Below, piece by piece: positions 16,929-25,741 of a stretch of DNA of 32,357 nt; the first letter of the stretch is position 1; every line of letters starts with the position of its first letter. Position numbers and translations under genes: made by a program. This DNA is from UBA7692 sp964650845. GTDB taxonomy: Bacteria; Bacteroidota; Bacteroidia; Chitinophagales; LD1. A model generated the notes under the pieces. The model had not been told where the DNA came from. It made no database searches and was given only the letters and a program-made list of their open reading frames with translations. The stretch is from assembly GCA_964650845.1 (NCBI GenBank), contig CAZYXR010000037.1, positions 1-32,357 of the forward strand, read 5' to 3'.

Positions 16929-19919
16929 TGTAGTGGTTTTAAGGTGAATGAAATACGTTGCTTCTGCAAGAAAGCCTACATCAATTTTAGATTTTTGATT
17001 GATGATTTTTGATTGAGCTATGATAGTTCTTCCCGTAACATCTGTAATTGTAATTGATTCAATTTCCTCATCACATTCAATCATCAAATCCGTTGTTGCG
17101 GGATTCGGATACAACAAAATGCTGCCTGCCAATGTGCTTTCATGGATACCGACAGACGGTGAAACGGTAAAATGAATTGTAGCAGAGCAGCCGTTGTCGT
17201 CAGTGGCAATCAGGGTGTAATCTTCGGGACACACATTGGTATATACATGAGGCGAAGCATTTGCCGTAACCGTAGTTCCCGAACTGCTTCCCCATGACAG
17301 GTTCAGCGTAACGGGAAAATCTGCATCGGCTATATTGATTGTTACATCAGGACAATTTTGTGTTCCCGTAACCTGATGCGAAATCTGCGGCAAAGCGTGC
17401 ACCGTTACGCTTACGGTATTTGATGTTACGCTGCCGTTACCATTGCTTACTACCACCGAATATGATTTAGCTCCTGCTGAAAGCGCACCTGTAGTATAAG
17501 TATTGCTGTTTGTGCCCACGTTGGTGTTGCCTTCTTTCCATTGGTATGAAAGATTACTGCCTGTTGCAGTAACGCTTAACGTAACAGCTTCACCGGCACA
17601 AGCTGACGAAGCGCTTGCTGTTGGTTGTGCGGTAATTTGCGGAGCGCTACCTGCCTGATGAACGTAAGCATTGCTTGTGAAAACACAATCTCCGTAAGTG
17701 GTCACCTCACAAGTGTATGACCCAAAACCATGATCGTCTAAATAAATCACCATTTGTGCGCTGTTGGTAGCATCTGTAACATCATTGCCATTGAAAAACC
17801 ATTTCACACTTTTAATAAAAGAAAGGTTTGGTGGAGACAAATAACCGCTCGCATCAAGCGTCAAATCAAAGTTGGTGAAGTCAAGCCAGGTAACAAAAAT
17901 ATCTCTTATTGGCGATTGGCAACCATTGCCAGCTGAACGAACTCTGAAAACCAAAGTGCCTGTTGGTGTTCCGGCAGGAATACCTGTGGGTTTAGCATAA
18001 ATAGGACCGAAAGTTGGCGTTGAAGGAGCAAAACCACCAATGGTTATCCATTGTAAATTTCCGCTTCCTACGGGCGTTAATAACAAGCTGTCGCCTGCAC
18101 ATGCTAAGTATTGGTTTCCGTTGGGGTTGATTACCGAAGGCGTAACCACAACTGCCGGAGCACTCAATCCGGTTTTTACGGTAATCGGGAAATCATGCGT
18201 AATGCAACCGCTGCTTACCGTAACTGATAAAACAGTGTCGGGCGCAACTAAGCTTGGTATGGTGTATGACGGTGTATTGCTGCCAACATTGTTGCCATTA
18301 AATACCCACTGATAATTGTATCCCGATCCGCTCAAGGCAATATTCACAGGAAGAGAATCTCCCGAGCAAGTTTCTTTTGCGGGGAAAAAAGCAGAAGTAA
18401 AATGCGGAAAACCGGCTAATTGTGCTGCTTCTGCAGCATTGACGGTGCGGGTGTAAATTCTAACTTCGTCAAAATTCAAACTTGCTTTAAGCGGGTATAA
18501 GGCAGACGGGGCAGATTGGGTCATCAACCCCAAAAAGGCGAATGGATTTTGCACCGTGTTATCGGTTGCAGTAAATACTGAAGCACCATCAATATACAAT
18601 GCGCTCTCCTGAGTGTTAGCAGCGCGGGCATATACAATGTGATACCATTTGTTTGGCTGAGCCGGTATAACGTGCGACACGTTTGTCAATGAATTTTGGT
18701 GGTTGAAAAGGATGTTTCCCGCAGAATCCAACAGCATCACAGGTATGTTGTTATTGGTGCCTAATATTCCGGTTTTGCCTGTTCCACCGGCAGGCAGCGT
18801 ATCAAACTTAAACCAAAAAGCTATTGACATATTGCTGACTGACGGAGCCCAACCGGCTATTGGAACAACAAACCGTCCTAAATGTGATGAATCAATACGT
18901 AAAGACTGATTGGCATTGCCGAAACGGTCTGCTCCATATTCTGTAGGTCCGCTTGAGCTTAACACCACTCGTTTGATAACATCTCTTTTTGTGTCAAGTG
19001 CATTGCCTGTCCAGAAATTGTTTAGTCCGGTTGCAAGATTGTCGGCAATTGATGCAGTGATTTTCAAACGTGCCGAAACACACACTGTTCCGGTTTCTGC
19101 ATAATAAGAAGTTGTAGCATTTAGTACAGGAGTAGTATAAGACAAACCTGTTGCTAATTCGGTCCCGCCTGACGGCACATCATACCACCTCACAGTAGAG
19201 TCGCTTTGAACAGTCAGGGTGGTTGATGAACCGGAGCAAATATTCAAATTACTTAACGGAGTGGTATTTACGGGTGGAACTATACAGGTTTGGCTGTTAT
19301 ATACGTTTAATACCTCTTGTGCTGTTAAAGCCCTGTTGTATATCAGCAGTTCATCTATTTGACCCGTAAAGCCGCCTACGTGAAACGTATTCCCCAGTAC
19401 AGTGTTTAAAGTTTTTGAAAATGTGTGTCTTTGAGAGCCATTCAGATACACTGTGATTTGACCCGATTGCAATGTTATTACCAAATGTTGCCATTGATTC
19501 AGCGAAACCGTACTGTTATTGATTACTTGATCATTACCGCTTCCGAATCCCTGAAAAGAAAGAGAGCCGTTTAGGTTAAAGTACGCTCCAAACGTGGCGG
19601 CATTGGAATTTGAGCCATAACGGAATATGTTTTCGCTTGCAAAAGAGGCACCTGTATTTTTAAACCAAAGCGAAACAGTTCTCGCACTTGTTCCCGAAGG
19701 CAGGTTGGGTAATGCGCCTGATGAAGTTGTGGAAGATGTTTGTATTGCTCCTCCCTGCACTCCGGTCGTACTGCTATAAGGAGCGATACTACCCGTTCCC
19801 ACAGCGGCAGTTCCTGAATTATCAAAAGGAAAATGATAGACCAATCCGCTTGTGGGAATTTGCGCCTGTGCGGTAAAAATTACGGCTACCGCCATTGCCG
19901 CTAATAATAATTTTTTCAT
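16893..19919 (-). CDS. T9SS surface protein with two LamG domains and Ig-like (CHU_C) modules
   Basis: A 1008-residue protein. The ATG at 19919 gives the signal peptide MKKLLLAAMAVAVIFTAQAQ; a longer in-frame reading to 19964 would include the promoter. Domains in order: LamG/concanavalin-like (SVSLWFKNTG ... GQIDELLIYNRAL), an Ig-like CHU_C module (NICSGSSTTLTV ... YYAETGTVC), a second LamG (SIAFWFKFDTL ... NFDEVRIYTRTV), several Ig-like modules including one with CAGEAVTLSVTATG, and a T9SS type A sorting domain (LLYPNPATTDLMIE ... FVKQ). LamG and Ig-like modules suggest carbohydrate or protein adhesion at the surface; no hydrolase motif is seen. It is monocistronic, with its own terminator and a LytTR-like promoter. 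It is a paralogue of the next gene. Confidence 0.92.
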   Translation of the reverse strand: MKKLLLAAMAVAVIFTAQAQIPTSGLVYHFPFDNSGTAAVGTGSIAPYSSTTGVQGGAIQTSSTTSSGALPNLPSGTSARTVSLWFKNTGASFASENIFRYGSNSNAATFGAYFNLNGSLSFQGFGSGNDQVINNSTVSLNQWQHLVITLQSGQITVYLNGSQRHTFSKTLNTVLGNTFHVGGFTGQIDELLIYNRALTAQEVLNVYNSQTCIVPPVNTTPLSNLNICSGSSTTLTVQSDSTVRWYDVPSGGTELATGLSYTTPVLNATTSYYAETGTVCVSARLKITASIADNLATGLNNFWTGNALDTKRDVIKRVVLSSSGPTEYGADRFGNANQSLRIDSSHLGRFVVPIAGWAPSVSNMSIAFWFKFDTLPAGGTGKTGILGTNNNIPVMLLDSAGNILFNHQNSLTNVSHVIPAQPNKWYHIVYARAANTQESALYIDGASVFTATDNTVQNPFAFLGLMTQSAPSALYPLKASLNFDEVRIYTRTVNAAEAAQLAGFPHFTSAFFPAKETCSGDSLPVNIALSGSGYNYQWVFNGNNVGSNTPSYTIPSLVAPDTVLSVTVSSGCITHDFPITVKTGLSAPAVVVTPSVINPNGNQYLACAGDSLLLTPVGSGNLQWITIGGFAPSTPTFGPIYAKPTGIPAGTPTGTLVFRVRSAGNGCQSPIRDIFVTWLDFTNFDLTLDASGYLSPPNLSFIKSVKWFFNGNDVTDATNSAQMVIYLDDHGFGSYTCEVTTYGDCVFTSNAYVHQAGSAPQITAQPTASASSACAGEAVTLSVTATGSNLSYQWKEGNTNVGTNSNTYTTGALSAGAKSYSVVVSNGNGSVTSNTVSVTVHALPQISHQVTGTQNCPDVTINIADADFPVTLNLSWGSSSGTTVTANASPHVYTNVCPEDYTLIATDDNGCSATIHFTVSPSVGIHESTLAGSILLYPNPATTDLMIECDEEIESITITDVTGRTIIAQSKIINQKSKIDVGFLAEATYFIHLKTTTGKTAVRSFVKQ

Positions 19920-19941
19920 AACGTAAAATTCTGTTCGGGCG

Positions 19942-20010
19942 CAAACATCTTGTGCCGCAATCAAAATTTTTTGTCCGTTTTACGAAACCCCTGTTTTGTT
20001 TTACGAAATC
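19942..20010 (-). promoter_or_regulatory. LytTR-like promoter of the two-LamG gene
   Basis: Two copies of GTTTTACGAAA (plus-strand reading) occur with ACG at 19982 and 20003, exactly 21 bp apart. On the minus strand a GATGTTTG box (19942-19949, nAnnTTTG) lies exactly 33 bp from the first ACG and 22 bp before the ATG. No -33 TTG is present at normal spacing, as expected for an activator-dependent promoter. The geometry is the same in the two following LamG genes. Confidence 0.65.
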
Positions 20011-20077
20011 GGGTTTAGTGTAAAAATATAGCTCCTCAAAAGCCTTCGGCATTGAACTTACAAGGTACTTCTAACAT

Positions 20078-20111
20078 AAAAAACCCCGCCCTCGTTGCCG
20101 ATGAGCGGGAT
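20078..20111 (-). terminator. Rho-independent terminator of the long Ig-array T9SS gene
   Basis: On the minus strand AATCCCGCTC pairs with GAGGGCGGGGTT (one bulged base and a wobble), followed by a T-run. The upstream arm is inside the 74-bp repeat while the downstream arm differs from the neighbour's yet still pairs. Confidence 0.85.
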
Positions 20112-20177
20112 TGAAACAAAATCCAAGACAATGAAAGTGCTCTATTGTTTTACAAAACTTCTAACGGCTGTTTTGCC
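20104..20177 (-). repeat. 74-bp perfect direct repeat, copy 2
   Basis: Identical to 16855-16928, covering the same positions relative to the stop codon and terminator of the paralogous gene. Outside the repeat the two sorting domains still align (CDEEIESI, FLAEATYF) but differ at many bases. Confidence 0.97.
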
Positions 20178-23100
20178 CGTTTGTGTTTTGATGTGTACAA
20201 AGTAGGTTGCCTCTGCAAGAAAATCTGTTGAGAGTTGGGTGGTGAGAGTTGAAAGCTTAGTTTGATTGACTAACACGCGACCAATAACATCAACTATTTC
20301 TATCGATTCTATTTCTTCATCACACTCAACATTCAACACTGTTGTTGCAGGATTCGGATACATCTTAAATCTTACATCACCTAATCTTACATCCTCTATG
20401 CCCACTCCCGTAACATTCACTGCGCTTGATGTATTGCTGCAACCGTTTGCATCGGTTACTTCTACAGTGTAGTTGCCGTTTGCAGTAGCTGTGTGGTTTT
20501 GTGCTTGTGCATTGTTAATGTCAGAGCCGTTCAACTGCCATTGATAGTTGGCGAATGTTTGTGTAGAAAGTTGATTGCCGTTTTGGGTAATAGTTGGGGT
20601 TGGCAAAGAATTAACCGTCAATGTAAGGGTTACAATAGAATCGCAACCGCCCGATGAAAGCAAGGTATCAAGATACTGGTCGGCTACTGTTAGTTGCTGA
20701 CCATTGAAGGTGTAGCTTTCGCCTGCACAAATTGAGGCATTTACACTGCTTGCTACAAAACTGTTTACCACTAAATGTAAGGTTACAAAGCTATCGCAAC
20801 CAAGTGTTGATTGCAGTGTATCTAAGTAAGTATTTGCTTGGCTTAATTGCTGACCTTTGAAGTCATACGTTTGCCCCGTGCATATTTGAGCATTGATGGT
20901 GGTTTCTATTTTGTTCAGCACCGTAAGGTTTAGTGTTATGATAGAATCGCAACCTGCTGCATTGGCAAGTGTGTCTTTGCGAGTAACGCTTTGCACGAGT
21001 GTTTCACCGTTGAAAGTGTAGCTGTCGCCAAAGCAAATTGTTTCATTCAAGGTGCTTGCTGTAGGTTGTTTTACCGTTACGCTATGCGATGCCGAAGCCG
21101 TGCAGTTTGCGCCAATACTTACTGTTACTTGGTAGCTTGTGTTGGTTGTTGGCGAAACCGTGATGCTTGCATTTGAACCCAAGCTATTTGCCCAAGTGTA
21201 GGTGTTACCTCCGTTGGCGGTAAGTGTTGCACTTTCGCCCGCACAAATTTCAGTTGCGCCCGAAATAGTTGCTGTTGGTGCACTTTGCACACTCACCGTT
21301 TGCGATGCTGTGGCGGTGCAATTACCTGCGCCCGTTACAGTTACAGTGTAAGTAGTAGTGCTAACAGGAGTAACCGTTTTAGTGCTTCCTATACCTAAAC
21401 TATTCGACCATTGGTAGCTGCCCGGCACACCACCTCCACTGGCAGTTAATGTGGCAGAAGTACCATTGCAAATTGTTGTTGGGCCGTTAATTGCAGCAGT
21501 TACATTATGTACAGTTACTGTTCTGCTATCGCTGGCAACACAACCTTTTGGTGTGGTAACAGTAAGTGTATAAACGGTAGTAGTAGTTGGCGTAGCAGAA
21601 ACTGATGAGCCCGTTTGAGAAGTACTCCATTGGTAGTTTGAACCGGCAGGGTTTTGATTAGTTACCGCAGTAAGTGTAACTGAATTTCCCAAACATAAAT
21701 CAAAAACACTTTGCCCAAAATTGGCATTAGCAGCCTGATGCAACACAACTGTTTTTGATGCAGTAGTATTGCAACCATTTGTTCCCACAACGGTTACAGT
21801 ATATGTTGTATTTGCAGTAGGCGAAACAGTTTTTGCAGCACCGCTGCCTAAGCTGTTGCTCCAGATGTAAGTGCTGCCACCGCTTGCGGTAAGTGTGGTA
21901 GATAAACCGGGGCAAATACTGTCGTTGCCGCTAATCGTGGCAAGCGGCAAGTTTTTCACAACTACTGTTTTTGAAGCAGTAGCCGAGCAGCCCGATGGAA
22001 AAGCAGTAGCGGTAACAGTATATGTTGTTGTAGTTGTTGGCGAAACCGGATTGGTTTGATATTGATGACCGTTGTTCCACAAATACGACAAGGATGTTCC
22101 TGTGGCATTAGCGGTTAATGAGGTTGTTGTTCCAGCACAAATAGTATCTGCGGTTGCCGTAACACTGTTGATTAGTGGATTTGCATTTACAGTTACCAAA
22201 CGAGACGCAGTAGCTGAGCAGTTATCTGCATTGGTAACAGTTACTGTGTAAGTAGTATTTGTGGTTGGCGAAAAAATTGCCTGTGCATTGTTTCCACCTG
22301 AGTTACTCCAAGTATAAGATGTGCCACCACTTGCGGTAAGCGATGCACTCGATCCAATACATACTGTTACTGTAGCCGGAGAGATGGCAGCTGTTGGAAT
22401 TGCTCCCACACTAACGGTGCTTGATGCAGTACTAGTGCAACTATTTGCACCTGTAACAGTAACCGTGTAGGTGGTAGCAGTTGCAGGCGATACTGATTTT
22501 ACAGATCCACTTCCCAAGCTATTACTCCAAGTATAGGTTCCACCCCCACTGGCAGTAAGTGTTACAGAGTTCCCTGGGCAAATGGTTTGAGTTTGTGGCG
22601 AAACTGCCGCTGTTGGAGCAGCCTTCAATGTAACTTGAATTGCAAGTCGCGTTAATGTACAAAATGAACTGGAATCATTTTGCACATAGAATGCTTTATT
22701 GGCATTCAATACACCTGTATTGAATGAAGTGCCGGTGCCTAAAATTGCACCTCCGTTTGGCGAATCATACCAAAAAGTATTACCAAAATTATTGACAAAC
22801 AACATAGTTGAGCCACCACTACAAACACTTAAATTGTTAGGAGGTGTATTATCTGTTGGCACATCAGTGCGTGGATAATATATTACTATACCCTGCGAAG
22901 TATCAACGGTGGTACACGATACGGTAAGTACCACCCGGTAAGTACCATCAAGAATAAAGCTCGGATTGTGTTGGATGACTAACTGCGGGGTGTTTACACC
23001 CGAAAAGAATTGCGAATTGGTCAAATTAGCTCCATCCTTTTGCCATTGATAACTCAACACACCATCTGTAGAAGTAGCAAGTGCCGTTAAGGTATCTCTT

Positions 23101-24536
23101 TGCGTGCTGCAAAAAGGGAAAGTACTTTTAATCGTGTTGTTTGAAAGGTTACAAGTAAGTCCTGTAAGTTTTAAGTAAGTAGTTTTGAATATAAATCCAC
23201 GTACATCTGTGATATAAATTGTTCCATCGCTGGCTATAGAAACACAACTTACCTGCAACGGTGCGGTAGTGCTTTGCACCCATGTATTACCCGACAAATA
23301 CCATAGTGTCGCATCCGATCTTCCTACCAAAACTTTCGAGTTATCACCAACAGATATCTGCACCACATTCGCCAAAGCTCCACCAACTGCAGCCCAGGTA
23401 TTATTACTGCCATCATGCTTATATATCTGGTTTGAAGCATAAGCATAGAGTGCGCTATCTGCACCAACAGATACATAGCTGGCTGTAAATCCGGTGAAGC
23501 TGGCAAATTGATTTAGCGCATTGCTGTAAAAGATGTTGTTTCCTGTAGCGCCCACTGTTCCCACTGCGTATGTTGCATCTCTCACATCTATGTTATCCAA
23601 CACACCTGTTACATTAGAAAATAAATTGGTACCGCTGTTGTATTTAGATAGGTTTGAATTGGAGGGATTTGGAAAAGATCTTCTTCCCCATATTGTACCA
23701 TCTTTAGCAATATCAATTTGTCTGAAATTCGTTACAGCAGCACCAATTACATCCCAGGCATTTGTGGTAGTGTTCAACTTGTAAGCTTGGTCGGGTCCGG
23801 GATATCTAACCATTGCTACATTTGCTGCATTACCCGATGATATATACGATGCACGTCCTTGAAATATTGACCAACCATTCCGTTCGGCAGTAAATAATTT
23901 GCCTACTTCATGCATGGTTAATACTCTATCGTAAATCGCTAATTCATCAAATGCAAACCCTCCGTTACCAATCGGTGTTGTTTCGGGACTGTAGCCTATT
24001 CTGCAAACATTATTGTTAGTGTTAAAGGTGAGTACACTTTGCATCACCATAAAGCTATCAATATAAATCTTTGTAGCTCCGGCAGTGTGTGTTATTGCAA
24101 TGTGCTTCCAGGAGGCTGTGTTAAATGGGAAAGGATGAACCATTGTTGTTGTACCATTCGTAACAACTATTTGCTCATTTAAATAATAAACTGAAAAGGT
24201 ATTTACTCCAACTCCATAATTGAAAATATTATGAAGGCTTGTAGCGCTTTGCAGCGGTTTAAAGAAGAATGCAACCGTTCTATCAGCATTTCCTTGTGGC
24301 ATATACGCAACCTGAGTATTTACACTTCCCTGATTACTTCCGACAGAAAGTGCATTGGCTGGTTTTGCCAATCTGTCTTGCACAAATATTGGGCTATTGA
24401 ATGTGGGAGCGATGCTATTTACACTCCTAAAATTTCCATTGTATGGATAATAGTCTAACAAGCCCGAAGTAGGCACTTGTGCAATTGTGCAGCAACTTGT
24501 AATCGCTGCTAATAGAAGTAATACTAATTTGTTCAT
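20142..24536 (-). CDS. Giant T9SS surface protein: LamG, tectonin-like propeller, Ig-like array, CDS-repeats, sorting domain
   Basis: A 1464-residue protein. The ATG at 24536 gives MNKLVLLLLAAITSCCTIAQ, a signal peptide; a longer reading to 24650 would cover the promoter repeats. Order: LamG (TVAFFFKPL ... FAFDELAIYDRVL); a tectonin-like propeller of about 230 residues (WDVIGAAVTNFRQIDIAKDG, then WAAVGGALANVVQISVGDN); a CHU_C Ig-like module (VCSGGSTMLF); seven tandem Ig-like repeats of about 70-80 residues (SVTLTASGGGTYTWSNSLGS, ending TYTVTV); three about 50-residue repeats carrying CDSIITL, CDSFVTL and CDSIVTL; one more Ig-like unit; and a T9SS type A sorting domain ending FVKQ. Probably an extended surface adhesin, with lectin-type domains at the tip and Ig-like repeats as stalk. 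That role is inferred. Monocistronic, with a LytTR-like promoter. Confidence 0.92.
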   Translation of the reverse strand: MNKLVLLLLAAITSCCTIAQVPTSGLLDYYPYNGNFRSVNSIAPTFNSPIFVQDRLAKPANALSVGSNQGSVNTQVAYMPQGNADRTVAFFFKPLQSATSLHNIFNYGVGVNTFSVYYLNEQIVVTNGTTTMVHPFPFNTASWKHIAITHTAGATKIYIDSFMVMQSVLTFNTNNNVCRIGYSPETTPIGNGGFAFDELAIYDRVLTMHEVGKLFTAERNGWSIFQGRASYISSGNAANVAMVRYPGPDQAYKLNTTTNAWDVIGAAVTNFRQIDIAKDGTIWGRRSFPNPSNSNLSKYNSGTNLFSNVTGVLDNIDVRDATYAVGTVGATGNNIFYSNALNQFASFTGFTASYVSVGADSALYAYASNQIYKHDGSNNTWAAVGGALANVVQISVGDNSKVLVGRSDATLWYLSGNTWVQSTTAPLQVSCVSIASDGTIYITDVRGFIFKTTYLKLTGLTCNLSNNTIKSTFPFCSTQRDTLTALATSTDGVLSYQWQKDGANLTNSQFFSGVNTPQLVIQHNPSFILDGTYRVVLTVSCTTVDTSQGIVIYYPRTDVPTDNTPPNNLSVCSGGSTMLFVNNFGNTFWYDSPNGGAILGTGTSFNTGVLNANKAFYVQNDSSSFCTLTRLAIQVTLKAAPTAAVSPQTQTICPGNSVTLTASGGGTYTWSNSLGSGSVKSVSPATATTYTVTVTGANSCTSTASSTVSVGAIPTAAISPATVTVCIGSSASLTASGGTSYTWSNSGGNNAQAIFSPTTNTTYTVTVTNADNCSATASRLVTVNANPLINSVTATADTICAGTTTSLTANATGTSLSYLWNNGHQYQTNPVSPTTTTTYTVTATAFPSGCSATASKTVVVKNLPLATISGNDSICPGLSTTLTASGGSTYIWSNSLGSGAAKTVSPTANTTYTVTVVGTNGCNTTASKTVVLHQAANANFGQSVFDLCLGNSVTLTAVTNQNPAGSNYQWSTSQTGSSVSATPTTTTVYTLTVTTPKGCVASDSRTVTVHNVTAAINGPTTICNGTSATLTASGGGVPGSYQWSNSLGIGSTKTVTPVSTTTYTVTVTGAGNCTATASQTVSVQSAPTATISGATEICAGESATLTANGGNTYTWANSLGSNASITVSPTTNTSYQVTVSIGANCTASASHSVTVKQPTASTLNETICFGDSYTFNGETLVQSVTRKDTLANAAGCDSIITLNLTVLNKIETTINAQICTGQTYDFKGQQLSQANTYLDTLQSTLGCDSFVTLHLVVNSFVASSVNASICAGESYTFNGQQLTVADQYLDTLLSSGGCDSIVTLTLTVNSLPTPTITQNGNQLSTQTFANYQWQLNGSDINNAQAQNHTATANGNYTVEVTDANGCSNTSSAVNVTGVGIEDVRLGDVRFKMYPNPATTVLNVECDEEIESIEIVDVIGRVLVNQTKLSTLTTQLSTDFLAEATYFVHIKTQTGKTAVRSFVKQ
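21064..22620 (-). repeat. In-frame tandem array of seven Ig-like coding repeats
   Basis: About 1.55 kb of tandem units of roughly 210-240 bp, each encoding the pattern C-G-S-LTA ... Y-W-S ... TTYTVTV ... C. Units are diverged in DNA, so this is an old expansion and not a recent slippage. Such arrays commonly vary in copy number between strains. Confidence 0.85.
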
Positions 24537-24559
24537 GTTGTATAGATTTTGTTTGCGCG

Positions 24560-24648
24560 CAAAAGTCTGCTCCATAACGCAACATTTTTGCGTAGCTTGA
24601 CGAAGGAGCGCGTGCATCTTACCAAAGTCTGTTTTGGCTTTACGAAAC
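24560..24648 (-). promoter_or_regulatory. LytTR-like promoter of the giant T9SS gene (three 21-bp spaced boxes)
   Basis: Plus-strand boxes CTTGACGAAG, CTTACCAAAG and TTTACGAAAC have their core A at 24600, 24621 and 24642, two exact 21-bp steps. On the minus strand GACTTTTG (24560-24567, nAnnTTTG) lies 33 bp from the first core and 23 bp before the ATG. A 6-bp inverted repeat, ACGCAA/TTGCGT at 24577-24593, occupies the place where a -33 element would be; it is unique to this promoter. Confidence 0.65.
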
Positions 24649-24686
24649 AAGTTTTAGCGCATATCAAATTTGTTCACAAAGGCATC

Positions 24687-24720
24687 AAAAAAAATCCCGC
24701 ACCTAAACAAGATGCGGGAC
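24687..24720 (-). terminator. Rho-independent terminator of the short LamG T9SS gene
   Basis: On the minus strand TCCCGCATC pairs with GGTGCGGGA (one wobble) around an 8-nt loop, followed by eight T. It lies about 30 bp after the stop at 24751. Together with the promoter of the next gene it fills the 214-bp gap. Confidence 0.9.
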
Positions 24721-24750
24721 ACTTTTACATTTACTATTTAAAAACACTGT

Positions 24751-25719
24751 TTACTCTTTCGTAAATTTTCTACCGAGTTGTTTACCATCTTCAGTAGTTA
24801 AACGCAGCACATACACACCACGTGCAAGGTCAGCAACATTTATTTGCTCAATAGTGCCACCTTCTTCTTGAACCAAACTACCCATCATATTATAAACCTC
24901 TGCTTTTACAATATGTTCCGATGTTTTGATATTCAAAACAGTGTTGGCAGGGTTAGGATACATACCAACTTTTATATCATCGGTTACATTATAGATACTC
25001 GAAACAATATTGCCAGTGTTATACAAACTCAAAATACTTGCATTGCTTAAATCTGTTTCATAAATACGAAGTTCATCTATAGAACCAAGAAACCTCGATT
25101 GAGCGCCATCTATTCCATTAATCTTGTTGCGCAATGCACCCACAGTTAGCATTTCATTACTTTCAACAAAATTTGCCGGAGCTTCTACTGCTAATTTCTC
25201 CACTCCGTCAATAAATATAAATGCACTATCGGTTTTCCATTTAAAAGTAAGCATGTGCCAATTATCATCTAAAGTATCTGATGTATTGAATAAAGATGCG
25301 TTGCTTGTAGAAGTGTAAATCTCGAAATAAGGTCTTCTTCTATCATTGGTAGCAGTTAAAAACGAACCCGAAAAAACAGATGAAGAGCCTGTAGTCTCTA
25401 TCAATCTCAAGTTGGTAACCGCCACATTGTAGCCCGCATTTGTGCCTAATTTCACCCAATAGTTAATGGTGTAACCTGTTAGGTTGCTTGGCGTTGCAAA
25501 ATTAGCTGTAAGATGTTCGAGGTTTAAGAACACCGAATAAACACCATTATTGCCAATCGCATTATCGCTATAAGTTGGTTGGTTGGTGTTGTGGGTTAAA
25601 CTTGGTCCCGAGCCTGTGCTGGCAAGGGTCTGCTCAAAACTGTAATTAACAACAGGAGATTGTGCTTGCGCGCCAAGCATTGCAAATGCGGCAATAGCCA
25701 CGAGTAAAGTCTTTTTCAT
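24751..25719 (-). CDS. Single-LamG T9SS surface protein
   Basis: A 322-residue protein with signal peptide MKKTLLVAIAAFAMLGAQAQ. One LamG/concanavalin-like domain spans about residues 45-230 (GYTINYWVKLG, DDNWHMLTFKWKTDSAFIFIDG, SIDELRIYETDL). A T9SS type A sorting domain follows directly (VGMYPNPANTVLNI ... ARGVYVLRL ... KFTKE). It is the minimal version of the LamG plus sorting-domain design shared with the two larger genes downstream, but its last codons and 3' region do not share the 74-bp repeat. It is divergent from the TPR-LytS kinase, separated by 157 bp that hold three LytTR-like boxes. A lectin-like surface role is inferred. Confidence 0.93.
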   Translation of the reverse strand: MKKTLLVAIAAFAMLGAQAQSPVVNYSFEQTLASTGSGPSLTHNTNQPTYSDNAIGNNGVYSVFLNLEHLTANFATPSNLTGYTINYWVKLGTNAGYNVAVTNLRLIETTGSSSVFSGSFLTATNDRRRPYFEIYTSTSNASLFNTSDTLDDNWHMLTFKWKTDSAFIFIDGVEKLAVEAPANFVESNEMLTVGALRNKINGIDGAQSRFLGSIDELRIYETDLSNASILSLYNTGNIVSSIYNVTDDIKVGMYPNPANTVLNIKTSEHIVKAEVYNMMGSLVQEEGGTIEQINVADLARGVYVLRLTTEDGKQLGRKFTKE

Positions 25720-25741
25720 AAAATTTGATTTTGTTTAAGTG

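Noticed and set aside
16855..20177. 74-bp repeats as ends of a transposon or integration sites
   Set aside because: The copies sit at homologous positions of two paralogous genes, there are no terminal inverted repeats or transposase or integrase genes, and the DNA between is simply the paralogue itself.
20142..24536. RTX toxin or haemagglutinin-type repeat protein
   Set aside because: No GGxGxDxxx nonapeptides or ESPR/TPS domains; the repeats are Ig-like CHU_C units with a T9SS sorting domain.
24537..24650. N-terminal extension of the giant T9SS protein to 24650
   Set aside because: It would cover the -7-like box and LytTR-like boxes and place the signal peptide 38 residues inside the protein.
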